Assembly (NCBI RefSeq): GCF_003482105.1
Contig: NZ_QULM01000004.1
Coordinates: 199,518-249,487 of the forward strand
DNA length: 49,970 nucleotides
Reading direction: 5' to 3'
Source: Coprococcus sp. OM04-5BH
GTDB lineage: Bacteria > Bacillota > Clostridia > Lachnospirales > Lachnospiraceae
This document shows, one piece after another, positions 33,839 through 42,440 of this stretch (within the stretch, counting starts at the first letter, position 1; every line of letters begins with the position of its first letter). The translations under genes were made by a program, and so were the position numbers. The notes under the pieces are model-generated. The model had not been told where the DNA came from, ran no database searches, and was given only the letters and a program-made list of their open reading frames with translations.

Positions 33839-35059
33839 ATGTTAACTGGAAAGACAGTGGTTTTAGGAGTTACAGGAAGTATAGCTGCATATAAAATGGC
33901 AAATGTTGCCAGTATGTTGGTAAAGAAGCATGCAGATGTACATGTGATAATGACGCAGAATGCAACAAACTTTATAAATCCCATAACCTTTGAGACCTTA
34001 ACCGGCAATAAATGTCTGGTTGATACATTTGACAGGAATTTTCAGTTCAATGTTGAACATGTATCACTGGCTAAGAAAGCAGATATATTCATGGTGGCTC
34101 CTGCCTCTGCAAATGTCATCGGAAAGATTGCAGGCGGTATTGCGGACGATATGCTCACAACAACCATAATGGCGGCAAAATGTCCTAAGCTTGTGTCTCC
34201 GGCAATGAATACCAATATGCTGGAAAATCCTATAGTCCAGGACAATATAGGGAAATTAAGGCATTACGGATACGAGATAATTGATTCGGACTGCGGTTAC
34301 CTTGCCTGTGGAGATACAGGCGCAGGTAAGCTCCCTAAGGAAGAGGTGTTGGTGGATCACATTATGAGGCATATTGCCAGAGAGCATGACATGGAAGGTG
34401 TCAGGGTGATGGTCACAGCAGGACCTACAAAGGAGGCCATAGATCCTGTCAGATATATATCCAATCATTCAACCGGAAGGATGGGCTACGCCATAGCAAA
34501 GATGGCAATGCTCAGGGGAGCTGACGTTACTCTGGTAACCGGAGATGTGAATATTGAGCCACCTAGATTTGTAAATGTAGTTAACATAACATCTGCACAG
34601 GACATGTTTGATGCAGTAACGGAAGATGCTCCGTCCATGGACATAATAATCAAGGCAGCGGCAGTTGCTGATTACAGACCACAGACAGTTGCCGACAATA
34701 AGATAAAGAAGCAGGATGGAGATATGACCATTGCCCTTGAAAGGACTAAGGATATCCTTGCATATCTTGGCAGTAACAGGGATTCCTACGGCTATGAAAA
34801 TCCTCAGGGAAGGAAGCAGGTTATCTGTGGTTTTTCCATGGAAACTAAGGATCTTATTGACAATTCCCGTGCCAAGCTTCAGAAGAAAAACGTAGACATG
34901 ATAGCTGCGAATAACCTCAAGGTGGAGGGTGCGGGCTTTGGTGTCGACACAAATGTCTTAACATTGATAAGCAAAGATGATATAATGGAACTTCCATTGA
35001 TGTCAAAGGAAGAGTGCGCAGACAGACTCCTTGACGAATTAATGAAACTTCATAAATAA
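33839..35059 (+). CDS. coaBC: Bifunctional phosphopantothenoylcysteine decarboxylase / phosphopantothenate-cysteine ligase (CoaBC)
   Basis: Carries out two successive steps of coenzyme A synthesis. The N-terminal flavin decarboxylase (CoaC, about 1-180) shows GVTGSIAAYK, the catalytic-His region VEHVSLAKKADI, APASANVIGK, PAMNTNM and the Cys loop ACGDTGAGKLP. The C-terminal ligase (CoaB, about 185-406) shows VTAGPTKEAIDPVRYISNHS, GRMGYAIA, KAAAVADYRP and DNKIKK. 406 residues, normal. It has its own promoter though it sits after panBC, so CoA synthesis can be set separately from pantothenate synthesis. The VanZ-like gene starts 14 bases after the stop. Confidence 0.97.
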   Translation: MLTGKTVVLGVTGSIAAYKMANVASMLVKKHADVHVIMTQNATNFINPITFETLTGNKCLVDTFDRNFQFNVEHVSLAKKADIFMVAPASANVIGKIAGGIADDMLTTTIMAAKCPKLVSPAMNTNMLENPIVQDNIGKLRHYGYEIIDSDCGYLACGDTGAGKLPKEEVLVDHIMRHIAREHDMEGVRVMVTAGPTKEAIDPVRYISNHSTGRMGYAIAKMAMLRGADVTLVTGDVNIEPPRFVNVVNITSAQDMFDAVTEDAPSMDIIIKAAAVADYRPQTVADNKIKKQDGDMTIALERTKDILAYLGSNRDSYGYENPQGRKQVICGFSMETKDLIDNSRAKLQKKNVDMIAANNLKVEGAGFGVDTNVLTLISKDDIMELPLMSKEECADRLLDELMKLHK

Positions 35060-35073
35060 TCTGGAGGCTTGTT

Positions 35074-35535
35074 TTGAAGAAAAATGATACGGATAAGAGA
35101 CGTATTCTGTGTATAGTATTATTTGTATTATACATTCTGGCAATATTTTATTTTCTGGTGTTCTCCGATACCTTCGGAAGAGGCCAGTATGAGGAAAGAC
35201 GTATAAATCTTGAACCCTTTCTGGAGATAAAGAGATTTATATACTATAGGCAGTATTTTACTGTTACCAGCTTTGTGCTTAATGTGGCAGGGAATGTAAT
35301 AGGTTTTATGCCCTTTGGCTTTCTTCTTACTGTCGTAAGGAACAAGAAGACGAATTTTGTGGTGGCATTACTTTATTCATTTACGTTCACATTCCTCATT
35401 GAAAGTGTGCAGTACATAACAAAGCTCGGTGTCTTTGACATTGACGACCTTATGCTTAATACATTGGGCGGTATCCTTGGATACATAATTTACTTTATAC
35501 TATCTTGCGTGGAAAACAGGAGGAAGAAATCTTGA
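35074..35535 (+). CDS. VanZ-like membrane protein
   Basis: 153 residues. Transmembrane helices at about 11-30, 67-87, 96-115 and 125-147. VanZ family marks: RRINLEPF after the first helix, NVAGNVIGFMPFGFLL, ESVQYITKLGVFDIDDLMLNTLGGILGY. VanZ proteins occur widely outside vancomycin loci, and the family's general function is unclear; there is no glycopeptide-resistance context here. The start is TTG, eight bases after GGAGG. The stop overlaps the TTG start of the next gene (TTGA), indicating translational coupling. Confidence 0.85.
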   Translation: MKKNDTDKRRILCIVLFVLYILAIFYFLVFSDTFGRGQYEERRINLEPFLEIKRFIYYRQYFTVTSFVLNVAGNVIGFMPFGFLLTVVRNKKTNFVVALLYSFTFTFLIESVQYITKLGVFDIDDLMLNTLGGILGYIIYFILSCVENRRKKS

Positions 35536-35846
35536 TCAGCAGAAGGAGATTCAGTGCAGTTTCGGAGAGAACTGCCACGGATACGATTATTTCATATATA
35601 TTGGGAAGCCTCAGTCTGGTATTTCTCATATTGTCTGTTGTTAAATCCATTGCTTCCAAGGGGAACGTGGCTGCAATATACGGAGTGCTTATGCTCAGTG
35701 GTGCGCTCATGTCCATAACAGGAATAGTATTTGGCGTTACCGGATATTATAACGACAGAGGCGGAATGTATGGCAAGAAGATGGCTATACGGATGAATGT
35801 TGTACTGGTCATATTATTTGCGATATTTCTGATAAAGGGGTTATAG
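35532..35846 (+). CDS. Small membrane protein of unknown function (DUF6142-like)
   Basis: About 104 residues with three hydrophobic helices (about 19-40, 47-69, 84-102) and a basic N-terminus (MISRRRF). I choose the TTG at 35532 because AGGAGG ends eight bases before it and because it overlaps the VanZ stop as TTGA; the TTG at 35505 has no site. It resembles the small DUF6142 proteins of Lachnospiraceae, from memory only. Function unknown. Confidence 0.6.
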   Translation: MISRRRFSAVSERTATDTIISYILGSLSLVFLILSVVKSIASKGNVAAIYGVLMLSGALMSITGIVFGVTGYYNDRGGMYGKKMAIRMNVVLVILFAIFLIKGL

Positions 35847-35982
35847 AAACCGGGTATAAAAAACTTACAGAGATAGCAGATAAATGTAGAACAGGTAGGC
35901 TAAACAGAAAAATATAGATAAAGATAATACAAAGGTAGTAGCTATAGACATAAAAGAGACAGACATAGAAGGCGGAGATTAC

Positions 35983-38094
35983 ATGGCAGATTATTATAGA
36001 AACAATATAGAGGAGTGCGAGGACATAGAAGAGAGATATTCCCTTATGCTGGACAGGATAAAAGAGCTAGCTGATGAAAATGAAGCTCCGGAAAGCTACA
36101 GGGGATATTTTACAGCGGTGGCTGAGTTTATCCTTAAAACTGCAGATGTTCTTGAGCTTGTTAAGACAAAGGCTATAGACAACATGTCAAAGGAAGAGCT
36201 TGCAGCTCTTAACAATGACTTATATTCAGATATACTGGGAGACAATTACAATTATAGTTATGTAAACTACGAATATTCATATAAAGCCTTTGGCTGCAAG
36301 ACAGAGGATGATAAGACCGTATCCCAGATGCTGACATTTTTATTTGCGGAGATCAGGGGAATGATAGCGTATGCCTTTGAGGGCAGGATAATAGACATGA
36401 CTTTGTTCATGGAGCTGTTTGTTGAGGTTTACTCTATGATTGCAGGAGCCAATGCGGTTTCCGGTATCAGGAAATCCCTTGAAGAGGCAATCTATTATTT
36501 TGAGCATGACTATGCTGAGTACTTTGTGGAGTACAGGATAAGAGAGCAGCTTGATCCGGCACTTTCATTTGCAACGGATATAATCATGAACAGCGATCTT
36601 AATGACCTTTCATATCTGTACAGATACGGAGAATATATCTCGGATAATGAACTTAAGCTTGCAGAGTTCCTTAATACCCTTGAGGACTCAGAAATCGAAG
36701 CTATGGCTTCCACCTATACAGAGGGCTACAGACTTGGATTTGTTGCAGCACATATAGACCTTTCAGAGAAGAAGACGGTCAATATAAGATATGCAGTGGG
36801 GCAGGAGCGTATGGTGAGGGCTGCCATAAAGCAGTTTGAAGCCATGGGACTTAAGCCTGTATGTCACAGATATGCAGTAAACAGAATAAACAGACGGAGT
36901 ATAGTAAAAATCGGCTACGAGGCTGCCGGTGCTAACAGACAGTATGAGTTTGATCACCGAATGGATGAGGCACTGTTTATGGACAGACGTCTTATGGAGA
37001 GAAAGCTTGAGGTCTTAAGACTTGCATACAAGAATTATGAATATCAGGCTTCAACCTATGCGGGACCTGCCTGCATAGAGACCTTCGGCGGTGCGCCGTT
37101 TGAACCGGTAAACAGCAGCCATTCACCGGTGCTTTCAAAGAAGCAGCAGGAGATAGGCGTTGAGTATACCAATGTTAGCTCACAGATCGTAAACGAATAT
37201 ATACCGGGAGATAAGAGGAGCTTCACCATAATTGCATATCCAATGCCTGAGATCGGTGAGAATTTCCCTGAGATATTCCACGAGATAGTGAAGATAAATA
37301 CTCTTGATAACAACAAATACAGACGTATACATCAGAGCCTTATTGATGAGCTTGACAAGGCGGTGAAGGTAAGAGTTCTTGGCACAGGGGATAATAAGAC
37401 AGATATGCTGGTGAGCATGCACGAGATGAAGGATCATTCAAAGGAGACTAACTTCGAGAATTGCGTTGCAGATGTGAACATACCTGTCGGAGAGGTGTTC
37501 ACTTCCCCTAAGCTTACAGGCACCGAGGGGATACTTAATGTAAGTGATGTGTTTCTTAATGACTTGAACTTCAAGAACCTGACCATGACCTTTAAGGATG
37601 GCAAGGTTGATACCTATGACTGCGATAACTTCGAGGATCATGAGGCAGGCAGGGCATATATAAAGGACAATATCCTTATGGGCAGGGATACCCTTCCTAT
37701 AGGTGAGTTCGCCATAGGAACCAACACTACTGCCTATGTAGTGGCAAATAAATACGATATAGTTTACAAGCTGCCTATTCTTATAGTAGAAAAGATGGGA
37801 CCTCACTTCGCAGTGGGAGATACCTGCTACAGTCACAGTGAGGACACGATTCTCTATAATCCTGACGGCAAGGAGATAGTGGCAAAGGAAAATGAGTGCT
37901 CGGTAAAGAGAAAGACCGACATAGACAATGCCTACTTTAACTGCCATACAGATATTACTATCCCGTACAGAGAGATAGGTGCTATTTATTCAATCCATGA
38001 GGATGGCACCCGGGTGCCGCTTATCTTAGACGGCAGATTTGTCCTTCCCGGTACTGAGGAATTAAACGAACCTCTTGACGCAGCTGACTTATAA
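35983..38094 (+). CDS. Large M29-type metal aminopeptidase
   Basis: 703 residues. The C-terminal part carries the M29 (AmpS/AmpT/PepS) metal site in correct order and spacing: E504 in GEVFTSP, E575 in GEFAIGTN, H608 in GPHFAVGDT, Y616, and H655/D657 in CHTDI; the EVFTSP...GTEGILNVS strand region also fits. Usual M29 enzymes are about 370-410 residues, so roughly 370 N-terminal residues are extra. This acidic, helical extension begins EECEDIEERYSLMLDRI and has no recognised domain. Probably a cytoplasmic peptidase with a family-specific N-terminal domain. Preceded by a purine-rich 136-base gap and closed by a very strong terminator. Confidence 0.82.
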   Translation: MADYYRNNIEECEDIEERYSLMLDRIKELADENEAPESYRGYFTAVAEFILKTADVLELVKTKAIDNMSKEELAALNNDLYSDILGDNYNYSYVNYEYSYKAFGCKTEDDKTVSQMLTFLFAEIRGMIAYAFEGRIIDMTLFMELFVEVYSMIAGANAVSGIRKSLEEAIYYFEHDYAEYFVEYRIREQLDPALSFATDIIMNSDLNDLSYLYRYGEYISDNELKLAEFLNTLEDSEIEAMASTYTEGYRLGFVAAHIDLSEKKTVNIRYAVGQERMVRAAIKQFEAMGLKPVCHRYAVNRINRRSIVKIGYEAAGANRQYEFDHRMDEALFMDRRLMERKLEVLRLAYKNYEYQASTYAGPACIETFGGAPFEPVNSSHSPVLSKKQQEIGVEYTNVSSQIVNEYIPGDKRSFTIIAYPMPEIGENFPEIFHEIVKINTLDNNKYRRIHQSLIDELDKAVKVRVLGTGDNKTDMLVSMHEMKDHSKETNFENCVADVNIPVGEVFTSPKLTGTEGILNVSDVFLNDLNFKNLTMTFKDGKVDTYDCDNFEDHEAGRAYIKDNILMGRDTLPIGEFAIGTNTTAYVVANKYDIVYKLPILIVEKMGPHFAVGDTCYSHSEDTILYNPDGKEIVAKENECSVKRKTDIDNAYFNCHTDITIPYREIGAIYSIHEDGTRVPLILDGRFVLPGTEELNEPLDAADL

Positions 38095-38194
38095 ACTATT
38101 AAAACAAACTTACAATACGAGAATAAACCACATAAAGTACAATCCAGGTTAAAAACAGCGGTAAAACGCACTTTCCTTGTTGGAATAACAAAAT

Positions 38195-38261
38195 AAGGCT
38201 CCGGGTGTATATCAAAATCGTAGTGGATACGTTTTTTGATACACACCCGGAGCCTTTTTTT
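38195..38261 (+). terminator. Strong terminator between convergent genes
   Basis: GGCTCCGGGTGT-a-TATCAAAA (38197-38217) pairs with TTTTTGATA-c-ACACCCGGAGCC (about 38233-38254), followed by seven T. Nearly perfect stem of about 20 bp. It ends the M29 gene and may also end the minus-strand GGDEF gene, although A residues on the far side are fewer. Confidence 0.93.
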
Positions 38262-40578
38262 AGTCTAACTGCTTTATAACTGACATACGCTTATATCGTT
38301 TGTTGGAGTACAGTGCATTGTCTGCCTGTGACAGCAGATCCTCGATCTTCATATTATTATTACAATGAAATTCCGAAATGCCCACACTCATTTCAATGAA
38401 ATAAGGCTTGCCGCAGGTTTCGTTAAGCTCGTCCGACAGCTCGTTTATCCTGTCCTGGACATCTGCTATGAAATCCGTGTCATCAACAAAGGCGAAGCAT
38501 ACGAACTCGTCACCGCCTATTCTTCCGATGATGTCGGCAGGTCTGAAGCTGGCAGAAAGGATAGTCGCAATATTCTTGAGAGCAAAATCTCCATCCTTGT
38601 GTCCGAAACGGTCATTTACAACCTTGAGACTGTCCATATCGGCAAATAACATCATGGCGTTTCTGTCGTTATTTGCAGGGGACTTGATAAGAAACTCGAC
38701 CTTGTCCATGAAGCCGCGTCGGTTGTTGACACCGGTCAGCTCGTCAGAGGTGGACAGCATACTGAGCAGCTCGTTTTTCTCGTGGATTTCGTTTAATGAC
38801 ATCATGAGCTTGTTCTGCATGGTCTTCTGTTCACGGAGAAGAGAGAGGTACTTAAGGGAAGCACCTAGCTGCAGGCTGGTGGTATATATCTTGTTAAAAT
38901 TATCTACGGTGGTGTTGCAGATGAACAGACCGTGGTGCTGCTCATTTGTAAATATAGGAACGATAACATCTGTGAAGCGTTCCGGGTAGTATGTATACTC
39001 GTTGTCGAATAATTCGTAGGATGGAGTACGCCTTGCCTCGCCGCTTAACACGTCCGTATTGTTCTGGTTGTAGTATGCCTGTAGATACAGGTACTTTGGA
39101 ACAGTCCAGCTTCCGTCCTCATTGATCTTTATCTGCTTGTCATACAGGTATATGTAACTGGAATCAAAGGACAGCTCCTTTAACTTGTTCAGGATGAGAG
39201 AGAAGGACTTCTCTTCATCATCACCGTTGGTCAGCGTGTCTCTTGTTATATATGTTGATGACCAGGTGCTTGTGATGTTATCCTTCATCTTCGTATATAA
39301 CTGGGTGGACAGGAACTGGGATATGGTGCTGGTGATATGGGCGTCAAGCTTGTGATAGCTAGCCTTCTTGTCGTAGTTTGTGGTGTTGGCTGTGTACAAT
39401 GCAGTGAGTCTCCTGAACACAAATCCAATCTTCGAAACTGAGAAGAAAGAGATCATAGGGGAGTGGAGCATTATATTGAGCCTGTCTATTATCTCGTGCT
39501 TTGGAAAGGCATTGTTGTCAGGATCCATTATGACGTTTACTATATCTGTAAATATTATCTTGAAATTATCGAATATCCATGGTGAATAGAAGGAGTCCCC
39601 TATATTTCCAAGAAGTATCTGGCAGAGCATGTCAACCACATTCTCAACCGGTTCACCTTTCTCGGCAAGTGTGTCGAAGTCCACCTCTTCAGCGTCAGCC
39701 ATGTCGCAGTTGCAGGAGGTTCTCTTTATGAAACCTGACTCAAGAAAACTGGTTTTATAATCGGCAGAACCGCACATGCCTACCATGTCAAGTACTGCTC
39801 GGTATCCAACATCTGAGGAGCGTGCGTTGACAGTGGATAAAGGAGGATCCATAGTCACGGCAACGGGGGAATCGTCAAAGCCTATAACACTTATATCAGG
39901 ACCGATCTTTATACCCCGGCTTTTAAGTTCGGCATAGCCACCTATGGCCATCTGGTCATTTGCAAATACTATAGCGTCACAGTCGGGATTACAGTCAAGA
40001 AGCTTAGCTACATTGTTGCGGCTGTACTCGGAAAAGTCTCCGAATACCATCATGTCTTCCGTGAGTGGGAGTTCGTTGGCAGCAAGAACTTCCTTGTATA
40101 CCTCCAGGCGGTTGACAGCGTCATCGTTGTCCTTTGGACCGCCTACGAAACAGATCTTTCTTCTGCCGTGCACACTTATAAGGTGGTTAATGGCTTCCCT
40201 CAGACCAGTGGTGCTGTCTGCCTGTATGCATGGATAGCCTGGAATCTTACGCTCTAAGGTAAGTATAGGTATACCCTCAAAACCGGCAAGGAAGCTCTCA
40301 ATGTCCTTCTCGGACAGGAAGTCTGCTATGGAGCCTATGGATATAATCAGTCCGTCCAGGTTTTCCCTGTTGGCATAATAAAAGATAGAATTATATTGAT
40401 AATCGTAGAGCTGGTTCGCCGGATCATAAAATGACGCACTTAAAAACATGCCCGGAAATACAATAAGATTCACGTCTAATTCCCTGGCGGCATATTCCGC
40501 ACCCTTGCATATCTCCTGGGCATAGTCATTGTCAAGATGACAGGTGAACAGTCCGATGTTTAGTCTGTTATTTGTCAT
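38260..40578 (-). CDS. Diguanylate cyclase with cytoplasmic LacI-type ligand-binding domain
   Basis: 772 residues. The N-terminal about 1-300 is a periplasmic-binding-protein-like fold of the LacI/GalR effector type (LNIGLFTCHLDNDYAQEICKG..., VIGFDDSPVAVTMDPPLSTV), but with no DNA-binding helix-turn-helix and no signal peptide, so it should sense a sugar or similar ligand in the cytoplasm. The middle (about 310-590) is a GAF-like or unknown linker, followed by a coil. The C-terminal GGDEF domain (about 605-770) has LTGVNNRRGF, an intact GGDEF (688-692) and an RxxD inhibitory site (RPAD) exactly five residues before it, implying active c-di-GMP synthesis with product feedback. AAAGGGGA lies five bases before the ATG. 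Divergent from the purM operon. Confidence 0.88.
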   Translation of the reverse strand: MTNNRLNIGLFTCHLDNDYAQEICKGAEYAARELDVNLIVFPGMFLSASFYDPANQLYDYQYNSIFYYANRENLDGLIISIGSIADFLSEKDIESFLAGFEGIPILTLERKIPGYPCIQADSTTGLREAINHLISVHGRRKICFVGGPKDNDDAVNRLEVYKEVLAANELPLTEDMMVFGDFSEYSRNNVAKLLDCNPDCDAIVFANDQMAIGGYAELKSRGIKIGPDISVIGFDDSPVAVTMDPPLSTVNARSSDVGYRAVLDMVGMCGSADYKTSFLESGFIKRTSCNCDMADAEEVDFDTLAEKGEPVENVVDMLCQILLGNIGDSFYSPWIFDNFKIIFTDIVNVIMDPDNNAFPKHEIIDRLNIMLHSPMISFFSVSKIGFVFRRLTALYTANTTNYDKKASYHKLDAHITSTISQFLSTQLYTKMKDNITSTWSSTYITRDTLTNGDDEEKSFSLILNKLKELSFDSSYIYLYDKQIKINEDGSWTVPKYLYLQAYYNQNNTDVLSGEARRTPSYELFDNEYTYYPERFTDVIVPIFTNEQHHGLFICNTTVDNFNKIYTTSLQLGASLKYLSLLREQKTMQNKLMMSLNEIHEKNELLSMLSTSDELTGVNNRRGFMDKVEFLIKSPANNDRNAMMLFADMDSLKVVNDRFGHKDGDFALKNIATILSASFRPADIIGRIGGDEFVCFAFVDDTDFIADVQDRINELSDELNETCGKPYFIEMSVGISEFHCNNNMKIEDLLSQADNALYSNKRYKRMSVIKQLD

Positions 40579-40607
40579 AATATCCCCTTTTATAATACTA
40601 AATCAAT

Positions 40608-40637
40608 AATATAGTTTCTGACCCAAATTACTGTAAA
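40608..40637 (-). promoter_or_regulatory. Probable promoter of the GGDEF gene
   Basis: Read on the minus strand: TTTACA (40637-40632), an 18-base spacer, then TATATT (40613-40608), about 30 bases before the ATG at 40578. Confidence 0.5.
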
Positions 40638-40675
40638 TATTTTAGCATATCAGGTAAAGTTAGGCAATTACTTCC

Positions 40676-40704
40676 TTTACAAAGCAGACTGAATAAATTA
40701 TAAT
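40676..40704 (+). promoter_or_regulatory. purMND promoter
   Basis: TTTACA (40676-40681), 17-base spacer, perfect TATAAT (40699-40704). The start would be near 40711, leaving a 65-base leader before purM. No purine riboswitch is recognised in so short a leader. Confidence 0.75.
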
Positions 40705-40775
40705 CTATGGGAGTATTATTATGTATTTGCAAATAAAGACAAAATACCAATTAATAAACAGGAGGGCAATATACA

Positions 40776-41801
40776 ATGGATTACAAGAATGCCGGCGTGG
40801 ATATTGAAGCAGGATACAAATCTGTAGAGTTAATGAAGGAACACATTAAGAAGACAATGAGACCGGAGGTGCTGGGTGGCATTGGCGGATTTGCCGGAGC
40901 GTTCAGCTTAAACAAGATAAAGGATATGGAAGATCCAGTGTTGTTGTCCGGAACAGACGGATGCGGAACAAAGGTTCAGCTTGCCTACATTATGGACAAG
41001 CATGATACCATAGGAATAGATGCAGTCGCAATGTGCGTAAATGATATTGCATGTTCAGGCGGAGAACCGTTATTCTTCCTTGATTACATTGCATGCGGTA
41101 AGAACTATCCTGAGAAGATCGCGACCATCGTAAAGGGTGTTGCGGAAGGATGTATCCAGAGTGAGGCTGCTTTAGTAGGCGGCGAGACAGCAGAACATCC
41201 GGGTCTTATGAAGGAAGAGGAATATGACCTTGCAGGATTTGCAGTGGGCGTTGTAGAGAGAAAGGATCTTATAACAGGCGAGGATATCAAGCCTGGTGAT
41301 ACTCTTATCGGTATTGCTTCAACGGGGGTACACAGCAACGGCTTCTCACTTGTCCGTAAGGTGTTTGATATGACAAAGGAAGCACTGGACACATACTATG
41401 ATGAGCTTGGCACAACTCTCGGTGAGGCTCTCCTTGCACCTACAAGAATATATGTTAAGGCACTTAAGTCTGTTAAGAACGCAGGCGTTAAGATAAAGGG
41501 CTGCAGCCACATCACAGGCGGCGGATTCTATGAGAATATCCCAAGAATGTTACCTGATGGAGTAGTAGCGAAGATCAAGAAGGATTCATATGAGGTCCCT
41601 GCAATATTTAAACTCCTGGCAAAGACAGGAGATATTGAAGAGCAGATGATGTACAACACGTACAACATGGGTATTGGTATGTGTATCGCTGTTGATCCGG
41701 CAGATGTTGACAAGACCCTTAAGGCTCTTGAGCTTACAGGTGACAAGGCATATGTTATCGGCTCGGTGGCAGCAGGCGAAAAGGGAGTAGAATTATGCTA
41801 A
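40776..41801 (+). CDS. purM: Phosphoribosylformylglycinamidine cyclo-ligase (PurM)
   Basis: Fifth step of IMP synthesis: ATP-dependent ring closure to aminoimidazole ribotide. 341 residues, standard. Signatures: YKNAGVDIEAGYKSVELMK, GGIGGFAGAF, LLSGTDGCGTKVQLA, IGIDAVAMCVNDIACSGGEPLFFLDYIA, LVGGETAEHPG, GIASTGVHSNGFSLVRKV and HITGGGFYENIPRML. A perfect AGGAGG lies ten bases upstream of the ATG. The end overlaps purN by seven bases, so the two are translationally coupled. Confidence 0.97.
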   Translation: MDYKNAGVDIEAGYKSVELMKEHIKKTMRPEVLGGIGGFAGAFSLNKIKDMEDPVLLSGTDGCGTKVQLAYIMDKHDTIGIDAVAMCVNDIACSGGEPLFFLDYIACGKNYPEKIATIVKGVAEGCIQSEAALVGGETAEHPGLMKEEEYDLAGFAVGVVERKDLITGEDIKPGDTLIGIASTGVHSNGFSLVRKVFDMTKEALDTYYDELGTTLGEALLAPTRIYVKALKSVKNAGVKIKGCSHITGGGFYENIPRMLPDGVVAKIKKDSYEVPAIFKLLAKTGDIEEQMMYNTYNMGIGMCIAVDPADVDKTLKALELTGDKAYVIGSVAAGEKGVELC

Positions 41802-42421
41802 AGATTGCAGTTCTTGTATCCGGCGGCGGAACCAATCTGCAGGCCATCATAGACGCAGTTGCCGACGGAGGAATAAAAGATACAGAGATAACAGCGGTTA
41901 TAAGCAATAACAGGAATGCATTTGCCCTGGAGAGAGCGAAGAAAGCAGGTATAGAGGCGCTGGTGGTGGCTCCTAAGGATTATGAGGACAGAGCACAGTT
42001 TAATCAGGCATTGCTTGATACCTTAAACTCACTCAAGGTGGATCTTATAGTACTGGCAGGCTATCTTGTGGTCATACCGGAGGCTGTCATAGATGCATAT
42101 CCTAATAAGATCATAAATATACATCCATCATTGATACCGGCATTTTGTGGGACGGGCTACTATGGGCTTAAGGTTCATGAGGCAGCCTTAAAGAGAGGTG
42201 TCAAGGTGGTTGGAGCTACAGTCCACTTTGTAGACAAGGGGACAGATACAGGTCCTATCATCATGCAGAAGGCAGTAGCGGTGGAGAATGGAGATACACC
42301 GGAAATTCTTCAGAGAAGAGTTATGGAGCAGGCAGAATGGAAGCTTCTTCCGGCGGTTATTGACAAGATCGCCCATGGCAAGGTCAGGGTAACAGACGGA
42401 GTAACTGTTGTAGAAGATTAA
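41795..42421 (+). CDS. purN: Phosphoribosylglycinamide formyltransferase (PurN)
   Basis: Third step of IMP synthesis, using 10-formyl-tetrahydrofolate. 208 residues. Seen: LVSGGGTNLQAII (phosphate loop), VISNNRNA, LAGYLVVIP, the catalytic NIHPSLIPAF with Asn and His, and VHFVDKGTDTGPII carrying the catalytic Asp. Starts within the last codons of purM. The region between purN and purD (42422-42794) contains the structured repeat element, so purD is separated from purMN within the same transcriptional direction. Confidence 0.97.
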   Translation: MLKIAVLVSGGGTNLQAIIDAVADGGIKDTEITAVISNNRNAFALERAKKAGIEALVVAPKDYEDRAQFNQALLDTLNSLKVDLIVLAGYLVVIPEAVIDAYPNKIINIHPSLIPAFCGTGYYGLKVHEAALKRGVKVVGATVHFVDKGTDTGPIIMQKAVAVENGDTPEILQRRVMEQAEWKLLPAVIDKIAHGKVRVTDGVTVVED

Positions 42422-42440
42422 TCCCATAGTATACAGATTG

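Noticed and set aside
35074..35535. Glycopeptide resistance gene
   Set aside because: VanZ-like proteins are widespread; no vanHAX, vanRS or other resistance genes are close.
40579..40775. Purine riboswitch before purM
   Set aside because: The leader after the likely start is only about 65 bases and lacks the conserved three-way junction pattern of purine aptamers.
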